Part shown: piece by piece, positions 1 to 9,939 of the stretch | Position numbering within the stretch: position 1 is the first letter of the stretch | How the letters are laid out: every line of letters begins with the position of its first letter | Translations under genes and position numbers: made by a program | Assembly (NCBI GenBank): GCA_021613335.1 | Contig: JAJTWR010000254.1 | Location: forward strand, 1,253,501-1,317,500 | Origin: Whitmania pigra | Taxonomy: Eukaryota; Annelida; Clitellata; Hirudinida; Haemopidae | Reading direction: 5' to 3' | DNA length: 64,000 nt | The notes under the pieces: model-generated | Databases searched by the model: none | Seen by the model: only the letters and a program-made list of their open reading frames with translations | What the model was told of the DNA's origin: nothing

Positions 1-439
1 TTTGGAAATTCCAAAAAGTCATAAAACCTTAAATCAGCCTTTCAACTGAAAATACATGAGTGGGATAACTGTACTAAGGCCGAATAAATTCTCAAATAAG
101 ATATTGTAAAAAACCGTTGTCGACAAATTATTAAGCTAACCACCAAGTTTGCAATTATTTAATCAATAATCGAGCAGAGTAATTATGTAGGCATATATTA
201 ATTTTGGCATCTTGTGAAAGATTTGGAAACGTTGGACGTGGAATATGAAAGCTGAAGTGGAATATCGAATCTAGAGTGGACCTATGGAACACTTTTGTCT
301 TTGACTAACTTTTCTTTTATTCGTTTGGAGTGTGATTTTGATTCGTCGTTGTTGCAAAGAAAATCATGAATATAAAAAAAAAATGAGATAGATGTTTCAG
401 GCGAAACCGAGTTAAAAAAAAGATGAAGACGAACAGGCC

Positions 440-1040
440 AAGCTCTTTTGAAGCGGTGACTACAGCTACAACTGAATCTACAACACCAGTTGAAGCAGGA
501 CTCCTACCTGAGAACATTCAAAAAGATATAACAATATCTTTGGATGCCAAAGTTATCAGAACACCTTGGACACTGAAGAACCCCTATTTTCGACACCTCC
601 ACACTTGCAGTAGCAGCCGATGATCCTCTGAGGATGATGGACGCTAGGGAGAAGATTTAAAAAATCAGTGATTCCAGCCTGCTCTGCTATACGGTCGCAT
701 CCAAGATGAAGGACAAGGCAGGGGTAGGGATCTTTATCTCTAAAAAAGGAATGAAGTTTAGCATCAGAGCTTCACCTGAGGCAGCATCTCTGCAATAGCA
801 TTAGCAGCCATCGAGGACTGCTTAAGGCTGCTAAAAACCTCCGACCAGGGGGAGGACAAGAATTTTGTAATTTTAAGTGATTTTCTTAGTGCCATCCAAC
901 GCCTAAAAATTGAAACAATGCATACCATGGTCCTGAAATTCATAGAATTTTATCTTTAATTTCAGATTTCAAACAGAAACGCCAGCAAGTCACTCTTGTT
1001 TGGATGCCTGATCACGTGGGCATCCCAGGACACGAGAACT
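440..1040 (+). mobile_element. LINE remnant with RNase H-like domain (decayed)
   Basis: Conceptual translation, with several frame changes and stops, gives a recognisable RNase H pattern: a stretch like SKMKDKAGVGIFISKKG near 700-760, a serine-aspartate position near 880-890 that reads SDFLSAIQ, and WMPDHVGIPGHEN near 1000-1040, the usual C-terminal RNase H signature. RNase H domains of this kind follow the reverse transcriptase in I/R1/jockey-like non-LTR retrotransposons. The expected first aspartate (YTDGS) reads YTVAS, so the domain is dead. The preceding reading frame (423-623) is probably part of the same element. No RT is attached, so this is a fragment. Confidence 0.6.
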
Positions 1041-1364
1041 TACTATTATTGTATTTACGGACAATAATATTTTTGTTGGATGATATGTCGATGTTCGTTG
1101 TTCTCTGTTGCCCCTATTCGTATAGTTATGAAATAGACATTAATAAATTACCAACCAGCATTAAATGGTACTAAATCAATTCGTCGCAGGACAATTTGTC
1201 GAGGACAGTTTGGTTTGTACAATTAAGCGCTGACAATTAGTCTCAGATAATTCAATGAAGACCAATTGGAACAAGACATTTAAAATAAATTTATTTTAAT
1301 AAAAAAGTGATATTAATATAATTGTCTATTATAACCATATATTTATTACTGCATGACACTACCC

Positions 1365-1990
1365 GGATCGCGAACAAGAAGAAGGTTGTCCAAAATATCC
1401 TGAACAAATTAATCACCTTCTACGGTGGTGTCAAATGGCTTGCAAAATCCAGAAATCTCGCCCTGGTCAGGAGGAAAATTTGCGAATAAGTGTTCTCCGA
1501 TGTGGCGGAACAGCGAATCCCCAGAGTATCCGATAAACCTGTGAAAAGTCCTGGAAGGGTTTTCGCCGAATCTTTCACCGACAAAAACATGAAGGACACA
1601 ATACTCCAACAAACCATCAAGGGATTGCAGGCGATCGAGGCGGCAACGCTGCAAGGACATTTCAAAATGTGGTTAGTCCAATCCGTGCTTCTACCAAAAC
1701 TGCTACGGCCGTTAAACATCTATGAGATTTGTTTGTCAGTGGTCGAGAAACTGGAGAGAAAAGATCCCGATACACCAGAAAATGGCTAGGCCTACCTCCA
1801 GCACCAAGATCGGTTGCCCTCTACACCAGGAGCCCGAGACTGCGACTACCACTAAGGTCCATAGTGGAAGAGAACGAGCTCTCCAAAATCAGAAAGCAGT
1901 AGATGCTCAACAACTCCGCTGACAGCATGATCTGCAAAGTCAAGTCACTACTCATATCTGGAAGGAAATTCTGAGTCGCACTAAGGCCAA
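1365..1990 (+). mobile_element. LINE reverse transcriptase, C-terminal part (R2/NeSL/HERO-like family), broken
   Basis: The plus strand encodes the thumb region of a reverse transcriptase: FYGGVKWLAKSRNLALVRRK, then DKPVKSPGRVFAESFTDK, HFKMWLVQSVLLPKLLRPL and, after a +1 shift near 1730, WLGLPPAPRSVALYTR and LPLRSIVEENELSKIRKQ. This order is typical of non-LTR retrotransposons that use a restriction-like endonuclease. At least one stop (near 1488) and one frameshift make it non-functional. The same family supplies the endonuclease segment at 2880-3295 and copies near 33 kb and 60-61 kb, so 1365-3295 may be one element split by repeats. Confidence 0.75.
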
Positions 1991-2022
1991 AGTCTTAATC
2001 ACTCGTCTACCGACGCCTTGTA

Positions 2023-2152
2023 TTAATAATTCATTATAACTCATAATAATTCACTATAACTCATAATAATTCATTATAACTCATAATAACTCATAATAAT
2101 TCATTATAACTCATAATAATTCATTATAACTCATAATAATTCATTATAATAA
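2023..2152. repeat. 20-bp AT-rich tandem repeat (minisatellite)
   Basis: A unit close to TTCATTATAACTCATAATAA is repeated about six times with small variants and one shortened unit. It lies directly after the reverse transcriptase fragment and before a dispersed repeat. No coding potential. Confidence 0.85.
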
Positions 2153-2204
2153 ACAAAATCTTACAATGCTTGGGGCACCTTTGCAAGACAATCCTGCTGC
2201 TCTT

Positions 2205-2875
2205 AATATTCTTATAGTTAGGAAAAGGTAACGTTTCCAATTTCTTTGGCGAACGTCTCACCACGAATGCCATCTAGAACTGCTTTCACTATCACTTGGA
2301 CTGACAAATGGGCCATCCATTCGCCTATCATCCAACCATTCATCCAATCCAGGTTTGCGGCTCTGCTACCAGCTCGTTAGGACGTTATGGAGGCTATTTA
2401 TTACATTTGTAATTGTCGTACACAAATTCTGGCGGCTATTTATTATTTATTTATTTATCTTCCCGAAAGAAAGGATCAACCGAGACATTTATGCGTTTTT
2501 TGTACTTGTTCTCTTGTTCTATCTCTGCCTTCTCAGATACAAGAATATCGTTTCAGCTTTTTTCAAGCGGCAAACCCTTGGAAAACTTTAAGAGGTGACC
2601 TTCTTCTTTCTATTCTAAAGTCAAGCAACTCAAAAAAACTGAATTTCTCTTGAAACCTTGACCAAGGTTGATAACTAAAAATAATTAATGAAGGAATGGT
2701 TTTATATGTGCAAGCGAGTCTTGAAATGATGGAAAATAACAAAAATGAAAAATATATCCAAATATTCATCAATGAATTTGCATGCTAGCATAATACATTT
2801 TAAGAAGTTGAAAAAAAATCAGAAAATTACACTGTTAATACGTTAAAAAGTATCATAAATATGTTTCTAAACATG
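2205..2875 (-). repeat. ~700-bp dispersed repeat, copy 1 (reverse orientation)
   Basis: The reverse complement matches 33525-34260 and 44765-45440 along most of its length: a shared start near the GCATGC-containing segment, a middle with a conserved 'TCTTAAAGTTTT' block, a block encoding EIEQENK-like residues, and an end containing 'ATAGTGAAAGC'. This copy lacks the GC-rich leader seen in the other two. The three copies differ by many substitutions and small indels, so they are old. I do not recognise the family. Confidence 0.7.
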
Positions 2876-2879
2876 TATT

Positions 2880-3295
2880 TTGTACCCCGGTCCCGGCTAA
2901 AAATGTGGCCTCGGTCGATTCCTGAGTCTCAGCATCAAGATTGAATTTTTGCGCGAGGGCTTCGCACACCTCTGCAAAAAGAGATGTCATGCTCCCCGAC
3001 GAGACATTCTTGCAGAAACAACGCTGGACCGTCGCAGCAATAATGCAATGTAGCAACGCGCTCAAATAGGATAAGTATGTAGATCTTTTGATGGATCTGG
3101 ATGCGAAAGGACACCGGACAGATCTCTTCCCGATCGAGGATGGCGCAAGGGAAGTAGACGGCAGGTCGACCTATGCTTTCCTCACCATAATTGGATTGTC
3201 AAGCCGAGAGAGAACAAAGGCTATGACAAGGATGTCTGAGGCCGTTAGAGCCGACAGAGCAAAACGGATTGCAAATTTAAAATCAGTATAAAAAA
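2880..3295 (+). mobile_element. Restriction-like endonuclease end of the same LINE family
   Basis: The start encodes EFLREGFAHLCKKRC, matching FLREGFAHLCKKMS in the copy at 60.6-61.2 kb. A deletion then leads straight to DLDAKGHRTDLFPIEDGARE and STYAFLTIIGLSSRERTKAM, the C-terminal endonuclease block that the 60-kb copy shows as GYRTDLYPIEIGTRG and STYAFLTKIGLSSRERTKAM. The zinc-knuckle part and the catalytic PDLVLVS segment are missing here. It ends in ERTKAMTRMSEAVRADRAKR and a stop at about 3290. Confidence 0.75.
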
Positions 3296-3296
3296 C

Positions 3297-3372
3297 GTAT
3301 AGTCATCCTCATCATCACCATTTCTTATTTGCTCAGTGCTTTCAGTTTCAGTTGATAGGGCATGGATTAGAC
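3297..3372. other. Flank with target-site duplication of the next hAT element
   Basis: This short unassigned stretch carries GATTAGAC at 3365-3372, which recurs at 4180-4187 on the far side of the hAT element at 3373-4179. Confidence 0.8.
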
Positions 3373-4179
3373 CAGGGGTCTCAAACTCAAATTGCTCCGA
3401 TGGCCAAGTGATGACTTCTAAAGTTCCTCGAAGGCCGCATAGCCAGAACTTGTTTAAAATGATAAAAAGTTAATAAACAAGACAACGTAATAAGAACATA
3501 GTGCTTTACAAACTTTCTAAAATCCATTTATTACAAATGTAATGTAGTCAATTTATGTATCGTTTTTGGCGTATCTGTATTTGGTTAACTTAGGTTTCAG
3601 TCACTTTCTGTACTGACTGCTGACCTGGCAGCGTTTTGCGTCAACAAGGGCATCAATATTAGGCTTGATTTTGTGAGAAGAAACCAATTTCAGTGTTGCT
3701 TGCAAATGTTCATTAGTGAGCTGTGACCTCAGTACAGACTTGTTAACTTTCATGGATGAGAAAAATTGTTCACGTGCATATGTACTGCCAAACATTGCAA
3801 GAATCCTCTCAGTATCAGAGAGTAACCTTGGAAATCTTTCTCGTGAAAGAAACGTGTAGAATTCGGGAATCCCTACTTCTGCATATTTCTGCTTCAAGAT
3901 AGTATCATACTGGAGTTCCACCAACTCCATTTGCAATTCCTCTGCAACAGTGTCAATTTCTACAGCAAACGGCGTCGAAAAAAAGTTGAAATTGTGGCTC
4001 CAGTAACTTAAAGTCTGCAAAACGCACATCAAACTGTTGAAGTAGCACAAACATCAAATCTGCATATTCTTTCAAGCATTTGGGTTCAACTTTGCCTAAG
4101 AAATTCAGAGTTGAGAAATGGGCCAAATTGCCCTCACCAAGTTGCTTCATCGTCGCGGGCCGCGTGTTTGAGACCCCTG
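3373..4179 (-). mobile_element. Internally deleted hAT transposon with intact ends
   Basis: The element begins CAGGGGTCTCAAACTC and ends in the inverted form GTGTTTGAGACCCCTG. Both sides carry the 8-bp duplication GATTAGAC, the hallmark length for hAT. The minus strand encodes the C-terminal end of a GTF2IRD2-like hAT transposase: two overlapping frames (3953-4150, then 3601-4050) that include LSDTERILAMFGSTYAREQF and SVLRSQLTNEHLQATLKL, the dimerisation region. The N-terminal and most catalytic sequence is absent, so this 807-bp copy is non-autonomous. Confidence 0.92.
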
Positions 4180-4339
4180 GATTAGACTGTCATCATCGTC
4201 CATGGTTACATAATCGTCCCAAGTAACAGAGCCTAACAATTTGTGGGTCAATCTCAATGATTGGCTCCATAACATCCAAAACCTGAGGTCACCTCGTAAT
4301 TTCCTTATAACTCGCTAACTATAAGTTGAATATTACTCA

Positions 4340-4610
4340 ATTGGAGTGCGAGTTGGCTCAGAGGGTTGCGTTCCTGCGAATGGCGGCGAAAACAACAGTC
4401 GTTACGTGTTTGCAAGCCAGCTCACACCTCTAGGAAGCTTCAATGTTTTGTTAACTTCCGTTGCACATCTAGATGATTAGGACGGTGCTCCCGCAGCGGT
4501 GTTCGAATCCGCGCCTCCATCTTAAGAGGCGCAGTCTTAACCATTAGGACATACGGGCGCATGTCAGGAAGAGCCTTTGGGTAGGGGCTATATAAATGGT
4601 GGAAAAAAGT
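4340..4610 (+). mobile_element. SINE family C (tRNA-derived), interrupted copy
   Basis: It starts with a tRNA A-box-like segment (GAGTTGGCTCAGAGGG) and continues with GTTACGTGTTTGCAAGCC, which corresponds to the B-box region of the copy at 48045-48180. It resumes after the nested SINE A at 4566 with GAGCCTTTGGGTAGGGGCTA. Further copies lie at 9160-9300, 12925-13030, 48045-48180 and 53462-53575. The order of blocks is the same in all, which supports one family. Confidence 0.7.
4438..4565 (-). mobile_element. SINE family A (tRNA-derived), nested inside SINE C
   Basis: Read on the minus strand it begins GCGCCCGTATGTCCTAATGG (tRNA A box), has GGATTCGAACACC as B box, then the tail block CGTCCTAATCATCTAGATGT leading to GTTAACAAAACATTG. 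The six bases AGGAAG occur on both sides (4432-4437 and 4566-4571) and interrupt SINE C exactly there. That shows insertion of A into C. Confidence 0.85.
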
Positions 4611-4870
4611 GCCTTTGTTGTAATCATCAAATTATGCCGAGGACATTAATAAAATATCACTACTACTATACCACAAGAAGTGCCTTCACATTCTATCCGG
4701 ATACAAAAGGCACCCAAAAAAATCAGCTAAATACAATTACAAAAATACTAAAATTCAAATTTTATACATAACACCATTTTATTATATACAAAACGTCTTG
4801 TAAAATTTCGTGAAACAAGTAGAACTTGTAAAATAAACAAAATAGCATTTTAGTGTCCTTTGAACACCAT

Positions 4871-5222
4871 TTATTTATTTGAATAGAGTCCGTTGCACAA
4901 CTAAGATGATTTGGACTTTAGTTAGTTTTGGAAATGTATAGGTATGAATAAGTAATAATAAGTATTAGTATAACTAAAGGTCTAGTACATTAATTAATGG
5001 TTATAAGATGGCCAAAGTAAGCAACTCCGATTTTTGCAAATACATCCGTAAATTACGTCTACACATGGCTGGATTGATAAGCATGGAACTCATATCAGAT
5101 AGATTCGTGTTGATTCCGATTTCTCTCCTCGAGGCAGACTGGGCCGGACATTAGGACATGAGGAAATGCCTCACATTTTCGTCTTCCTGAGGGCACGTCT
5201 GACACTTCCCATCTAGGTGATT
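4871..5222 (-). mobile_element. LINE family B, 5'-truncated copy with 8-bp target duplication
   Basis: The minus strand ends in the family tail ATCATCTTAGTTGTGCAACG..TCAAATAAATAA and is flanked by AACACCAT at 4863-4870 and 5223-5230. The 5' part on that strand encodes GKCQTCPQEDENVRHFL..CPAQSASRREI, the Cys/His knuckle that closes many jockey/I-type LINE ORFs. A sister copy is at 36408-36770, and tail-only insertions occur at 23565-23608, 35629-35673 and 61482-61522. Confidence 0.85.
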
Positions 5223-5561
5223 AACACCATGAACACATCCTTACTTATATCCAATGGAACTTGAAATTATTTATAGTTGCGCTATCAACATGCACTTTAT
5301 GCAAATTTTACAGACCCAAATATATAAAAAGAGCCAAAATTTAATTAAGAGGCTGATTGAGGCCTTCAGAGAAGATCTTTGTCTGTTCCATGGGACTTAA
5401 AAAGTTATTTGTACATACGCAAAATTATTTTGAAAAAGGTATTTTCAAACGTATAACATACTCTTGAACTGTGTTTAAAATAACAAATAACAAAATACTT
5501 TCTTACCGTATTTAAAATACCATATACTTATATTTGAAATACTGCCCACTCTGGCAAACGG

Positions 5562-5640
5562 CACCCCGTCATAACAACCCGGCGACAAAATAGCCCCGTC
5601 AGTATAGCCCGGCGACAATATATTATTACTATACATTATT
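5562..5640 (+). mobile_element. MITE with GGCACCCCGTC end, left end only
   Basis: It starts GGCACCCCGTCATAACAA and contains the repeated subterminal block CGACAAAATAGCCCCGTCA. The complete copy of this family is at 42912-43084. The right end is missing here. Confidence 0.65.
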
Positions 5641-6621
5641 TTGTTTGTCCAACGAAGAAGTGGTAATAAAAGAAAAAATACATTTACCATTTTTTCACTT
5701 GTTTAAATAAATAAATCTATTTATTTATCTATGAATCAGTCTGTTGTTCTGTTTCAACCAATTTCATGACAGCTTACTCAGGAAGCAACCCGACATCACC
5801 TGAATGCCGTTGCAACACCTTGTATTGATCGCGTAACTTGACGACGCGAATGGATTTTCACCTTTGATTCGAGACATATTTGGATGTAAAATTCACTGAT
5901 TAAATTATTTGAAGGTGTTCTAAAACAGTATTCAAGTTATATATAAACTGGTTTGATCATAAATGATTAACGTGATAAAAACATTTTATTTAAAGAAACT
6001 TCAAATTTCAAAGCATGATGACTAACTTTTTCCTCTATCCACAACTTCGGAATCCATTGCATGATACTTGAAACCATTTAAGCATTCAACGGACAGAAGA
6101 TAAAACAATAATAACAATGTAACTGTAAAGTAAGAAAAAGTAATCATGTTTTTATTTCTATTATTTTCTTCGCATGCTCCTCTAAATCGATTAACTAGTT
6201 AATAGGTTAACCAAAAACTGCTTGATTGTCACAATAACGCAAAGAAAATTCTAGGCTGGTAATAATCCTACTTGCAATAGGTAAGGAGCTCCGCGTTCTT
6301 TATATCTCCACTTGCAGACTTCGTTAGCACGATAGCGCTATACTGTTAATAATTTTTAAAGCGAATAAAAACGGCAAAAACTCGTTATAAACCTTAAAAT
6401 ATTGTTGTATTGTTAAGCATGTAATTACCAAGCATAAAAACATTTGTTCAATTAAGTAATATCCTTTTACTGCAGGTTACAAACTCTCCTTAGACTATCT
6501 CAATTTTGTTCTATATTTGTATATGGCTTCAGCATCTTAATTTTATGAAAGATGATCAGGAATCAAAGCTCTACCGCCGGGTTTTCAGGTCAGGTACATG
6601 GTTGATTCAGAGGCGTAACTA
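5641..6621. other. AT-rich intergenic stretch, nothing recognised
   Basis: No convincing coding, RNA or repeat signal. The final bases TA at 6620-6621 are the target of the Tc1 copy that follows. Confidence 0.5.
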
Positions 6622-7555
6622 CAGTCAGGACGGAAACAATAAGGAAATTTTAATATGTTATGTATTTATGTATTTGTGCATTAATTTTAAAATTCCAAAA
6701 ACGTGATTTCGGGGCGTCTAATAACCATAAAAGACACTTGCAAAAATTATCGAAAATTGATTAAAAACTTTGTGGAAAAACAGGAAAAAAGTTTATTAAT
6801 ATGAAATAATGTTTCCTTTATTTTCAATAACTTTAAAGCATCTGTTGTCCATTGATTTTATTAGAGTTTTTACGAATTTTCGGTCCAGTTCTTTCCAGGC
6901 ACTCCTAATGGCGTTTTCCAGGTCAGATTTTGAGTGAAACTGGCTTCCATTGTTGTAAACAAGTCTTGACAACATTTTCCAGACATTTTCTATAGAAAAC
7001 AAGCTAACTCATAACTTTCAAATTTCTCGTCTGAAAAAATGTCTGTGTCAACTTGTAAGTGTGGATCCGGGCATTATCTTGCTTGAAAATAAAATTAAAA
7101 AACTGTCTCATATCCAGAAAAACTAATTCAGTCAATCTTCACTGGAAATTCCTCCCCAAATCATCACATATCATGCTCCACGATTTCGATTAAAAAAATG
7201 TTTCTTTTTCTAATCTGAGGTCATGCTAGTAGAACTGATGACCATCAGGTCCATCCAGGTTAAATTTCTTCTCATCTGAAGAAATAGTATTGCCCCAACC
7301 ATCTCTGTTGGAGAGCATGGTTTTGGCCCATTCCAATCTTGCCAATCTTGACAATCTTGTGATGGTTTTTAAGAGCTGAAATCTTTAATCTTTTTTCATA
7401 TGATAAAATACCACTAGATCTCAAATAACTTAACACTGTACTTTTACAAATTCTTAAATCAAGTTCATTTCTAATTTGATTTGCTGAAAATTTACCTGAA
7501 GAAGCCTTTCTTATCAGGAGTCTCTGCTGACAAATCGTCAGTTTTTTGGGTAAGG
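6622..7555 (-). mobile_element. Tc1-like transposon, copy 1, truncated at its 5' side
   Basis: The low-coordinate end is the right terminal repeat CAGTCAGGACGGAAAC, next to a TA at 6620-6621. About 50 bases just inside the repeat are missing compared with copy 2. The minus strand encodes the transposase C-terminus (6796-7002), including SIENVWKMLSRLVYNNG with the third catalytic residue, glutamate. It differs from copy 2 there by one residue (KGN against KEN). Homology stops near 7555, inside the DNA-binding domain, so the start codon and left terminal repeat are gone. Confidence 0.9.
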
Positions 7556-8190
7556 TTGTCCCAAATTTCTAAATTTCAATTTTAAAAAAATAAAAATTTT
7601 AAAATTCAGCCATTCCCTACAATATTTTGCACGATTTACAAAAGTGTTTTGGACACAACAATAATAGATGGGATATGTCAAGTAGTGTGTCTGGCGAATC
7701 TACTGTTAATCTAATGTTAAAGAAACTAAACACAACTTGCCGATCTGGTCGATTGCTAGCACTGCTTGGTATGAAGCTTAACTATAAAAAAATTATTTAC
7801 AAAAATAAATGTCCAATCATGCAAAAGAAAAGAACTGGAAAAAAGCCTTATATAAAAGCCAAATGTAGCAATAAAAATTAAATGACAAAAAGTAATTAAT
7901 GTGCTGCCGTTACAACAATGTAAATAGGTTAAGATTCATCCTAGAAGCCGAGCATTTGATGGAGGATGATATCAAACAACCAATTTGGATTTTAGAAAAG
8001 TCATTCCAAGTCCTTGCTTCTAATATAGTTACACTCGAGAGTCAATGAGGCTCTTTAATAATTTACTTTGAAAACTGCTTCATATGAACACTAGTTTCGT
8101 CGGTCTTTCAAGTTGTTGGAATGTGCTTTGTATCTCGACTCTGTTCGTTGACTTGTCAAGATTGGTCATTACATCACCGGGTGCGGTCCA
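7556..8190. other. Unassigned AT-rich stretch
   Basis: It contains an 84-codon open frame at 7627-7881 with lysine-rich, low-information sequence and no motif I recognise. I do not call it a gene. Confidence 0.4.
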
Positions 8191-8420
8191 ACCCCCCAGA
8201 GTGTCAGAGGATTCAAGGGCCGAAACGCTCAAAGAAGATTCCTGCCGGAGCTCGGAAAGAATTTCAGCTATCACTATTTTATATTTTATTTAGATATAAA
8301 ATTTGTCTTATTATTTTAAATTGCTCCTCTTCTGAAGTTGTTCCTTTTATGAGATATAGTAAGTGCGCTAATTTTAGTTTCAATGTACATGTATTGATAT
8401 TTAATGGTAAATCGATAAAG
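8190..8420 (+). mobile_element. Fragment of LINE 3' region ('GGGCCGAAACGCT' family)
   Basis: The block AGGGCCGAAACGCTCAAAGA..GGAGCTC matches 39735-39770 and the reverse complement of about 59930-59995. The downstream block GTTCCTTTTATGAGATATAGT matches 61300-61320. It is therefore 3' sequence associated with the RLE-type LINE of the window. Confidence 0.6.
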
Positions 8421-9159
8421 TCAAAATTTTCAGTATTTTAAATTTTAAAATCGTATTTTGTTCTTATTTTCGTCCACAGCATAACTGATTAAGCAATTTT
8501 AATATTCTTTTACATATCTGTATATATGATTTCTCTGATGCTTATGTCACCATAGTAATACGAGCATCCTTGAATCTAAGTTCGCCATCAACAGTGCACT
8601 GGGAGGCCCACATTTTGTACAAAGTGAAAACTTTTCGTCAGAAATTGACATCGTTTGAGAATAAGTTATCTGACGGCTGATTAAGTCATTGCGTGCTGTG
8701 ACAAATATAAAAATGAAACTGAGTTCAACTCAGTTTGAGTGAAACTGAGAGATTACCTATCTATGTTTCTTTGCTCAAAATACCTTATTTTGTCTGAAAA
8801 GCAATTCCATAATGGTGGATTCTTATGTGGATTGGTCAGAAATAAGACTTTGAAAATCTTTTAGACTCTTTCATTGATGACTTACTTCATGTCTTTAAAA
8901 ATTGAAGTTATAGATTTAAAGTATGGACTTTATCAATGGACAGCGATGTTCTGTAGGACATTTTTCATGAAGGAAATGTGATCGAATTCTGCGAATGCCT
9001 TCTTTGAACCTTTTGTTCATTTAAAAAAGTTTGCTAGGGAGTTCATTTTTGTAATTGTGTGATAAATTTTCAAAGGTGAAGGTTGTGAAACTTTGCTACA
9101 GATTGTAATTTCATTTTAATTGTAACTTCATTTAAACAGCGTCATGTGCATAGCGTCAG
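8421..9159. other. AT-rich intergenic stretch, nothing recognised
   Basis: No open frame of interest, RNA signal or repeat match was seen. Confidence 0.5.
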
Positions 9160-9300
9160 AGGCGCTTCTTGTAACCATTTATGTAGCGCTTCTTCCCAAG
9201 GGCGCTGGAGGCAGTGCAGGTTTCGAACACGACACATTACGACTGTTGCCATTACCGCCTTATGCAGGCACTTAACACATTCGGCTAACCTGTACGATTA
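9160..9300 (-). mobile_element. SINE family C copy
   Basis: The reverse complement carries the family blocks: an A-box-like segment at the high end, GTGTCGTGTTCGAAACC (B box) in the middle and GCGCCCTTGGGAAGAAGCG..ATAAATGG at the low end. Confidence 0.7.
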
Positions 9301-9939
9301 CCATTATCTGATGAATATTTAAAATAATTACTTGTTATAGGAACTTCCTTTTAACCGAGTTTGATGCAATTTTTTCAGAAAAACAACGGTGTCATGTATC
9401 TCGAAGCATTTACTTTTTGTAAATTGCATTTGTAATTGATATTCTGCACCCTGCATCCAGCAATGTATCATGGCTCCGCAAAAAAATAGTAAGCTTTTTA
9501 ATAATTCACCGCAATTTAATAAATTTAATTTCTTGTAAGTACGGTGACTTCATACGTCAGCCATGTGGCCCTGGGCTTAAAAACTTTGGGGACCCCTGTC
9601 CTAGACGGATTTTTGAGTACTCGAAAAATAAAAAAAAGTCGAAATTCGGTTTTGTACGGTTATATGAATAATTTATTCACAAGAAGGCATTGGAAATTTT
9701 TGTAGTAATGCATGCTGCAGTTGGAACATTTGCTGAATTGTTAAAATAAATAAAAAAAATTCACCGAATTCATTAATAAAAGATAGTGATTAAATCACCA
9801 AGCTAAAAGCACCACTCCATGACTGTATCTTCGAACTGAACATCTGTCTTATTGCTGAACAATAGAAATATTTCTTGCTTTCGTTTATGCCAGTTTTAAA
9901 CGATTTAACCTTTAAATATTAACCAACTTGACATTGGTG
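9301..9939. other. Region downstream of the CBARP-like gene, with a hAT end fragment
   Basis: The sequence CTTTGGGGACCCCTG near 9584-9599 resembles a hAT terminal inverted repeat, but no partner end or duplication was found. TTTATT near 9669 reads AATAAA on the minus strand and could serve the upstream gene. Confidence 0.4.

Larger units (their letters stand above)
4300..5350 (+). mobile_element. Tc1-like transposon, 5' region only, split by nested insertions
   Basis: Three blocks match the left, non-coding part of the Tc1 copy at 19016-20617: about 4300-4340 (ATAACTCG..AACTATAAGTT), 4785-4870 (CTTGTAAAAT..CAAAATAGCATTTTA) and 5223-5345 (ACATCCTTACTTAT..CACTTTATGCAAAT). They are separated by SINE sequence (about 4340-4780) and by a LINE fragment (4871-5222) that has its own duplication. 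This is a third, 5'-end copy of the Tc1 family without transposase. Confidence 0.7.
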
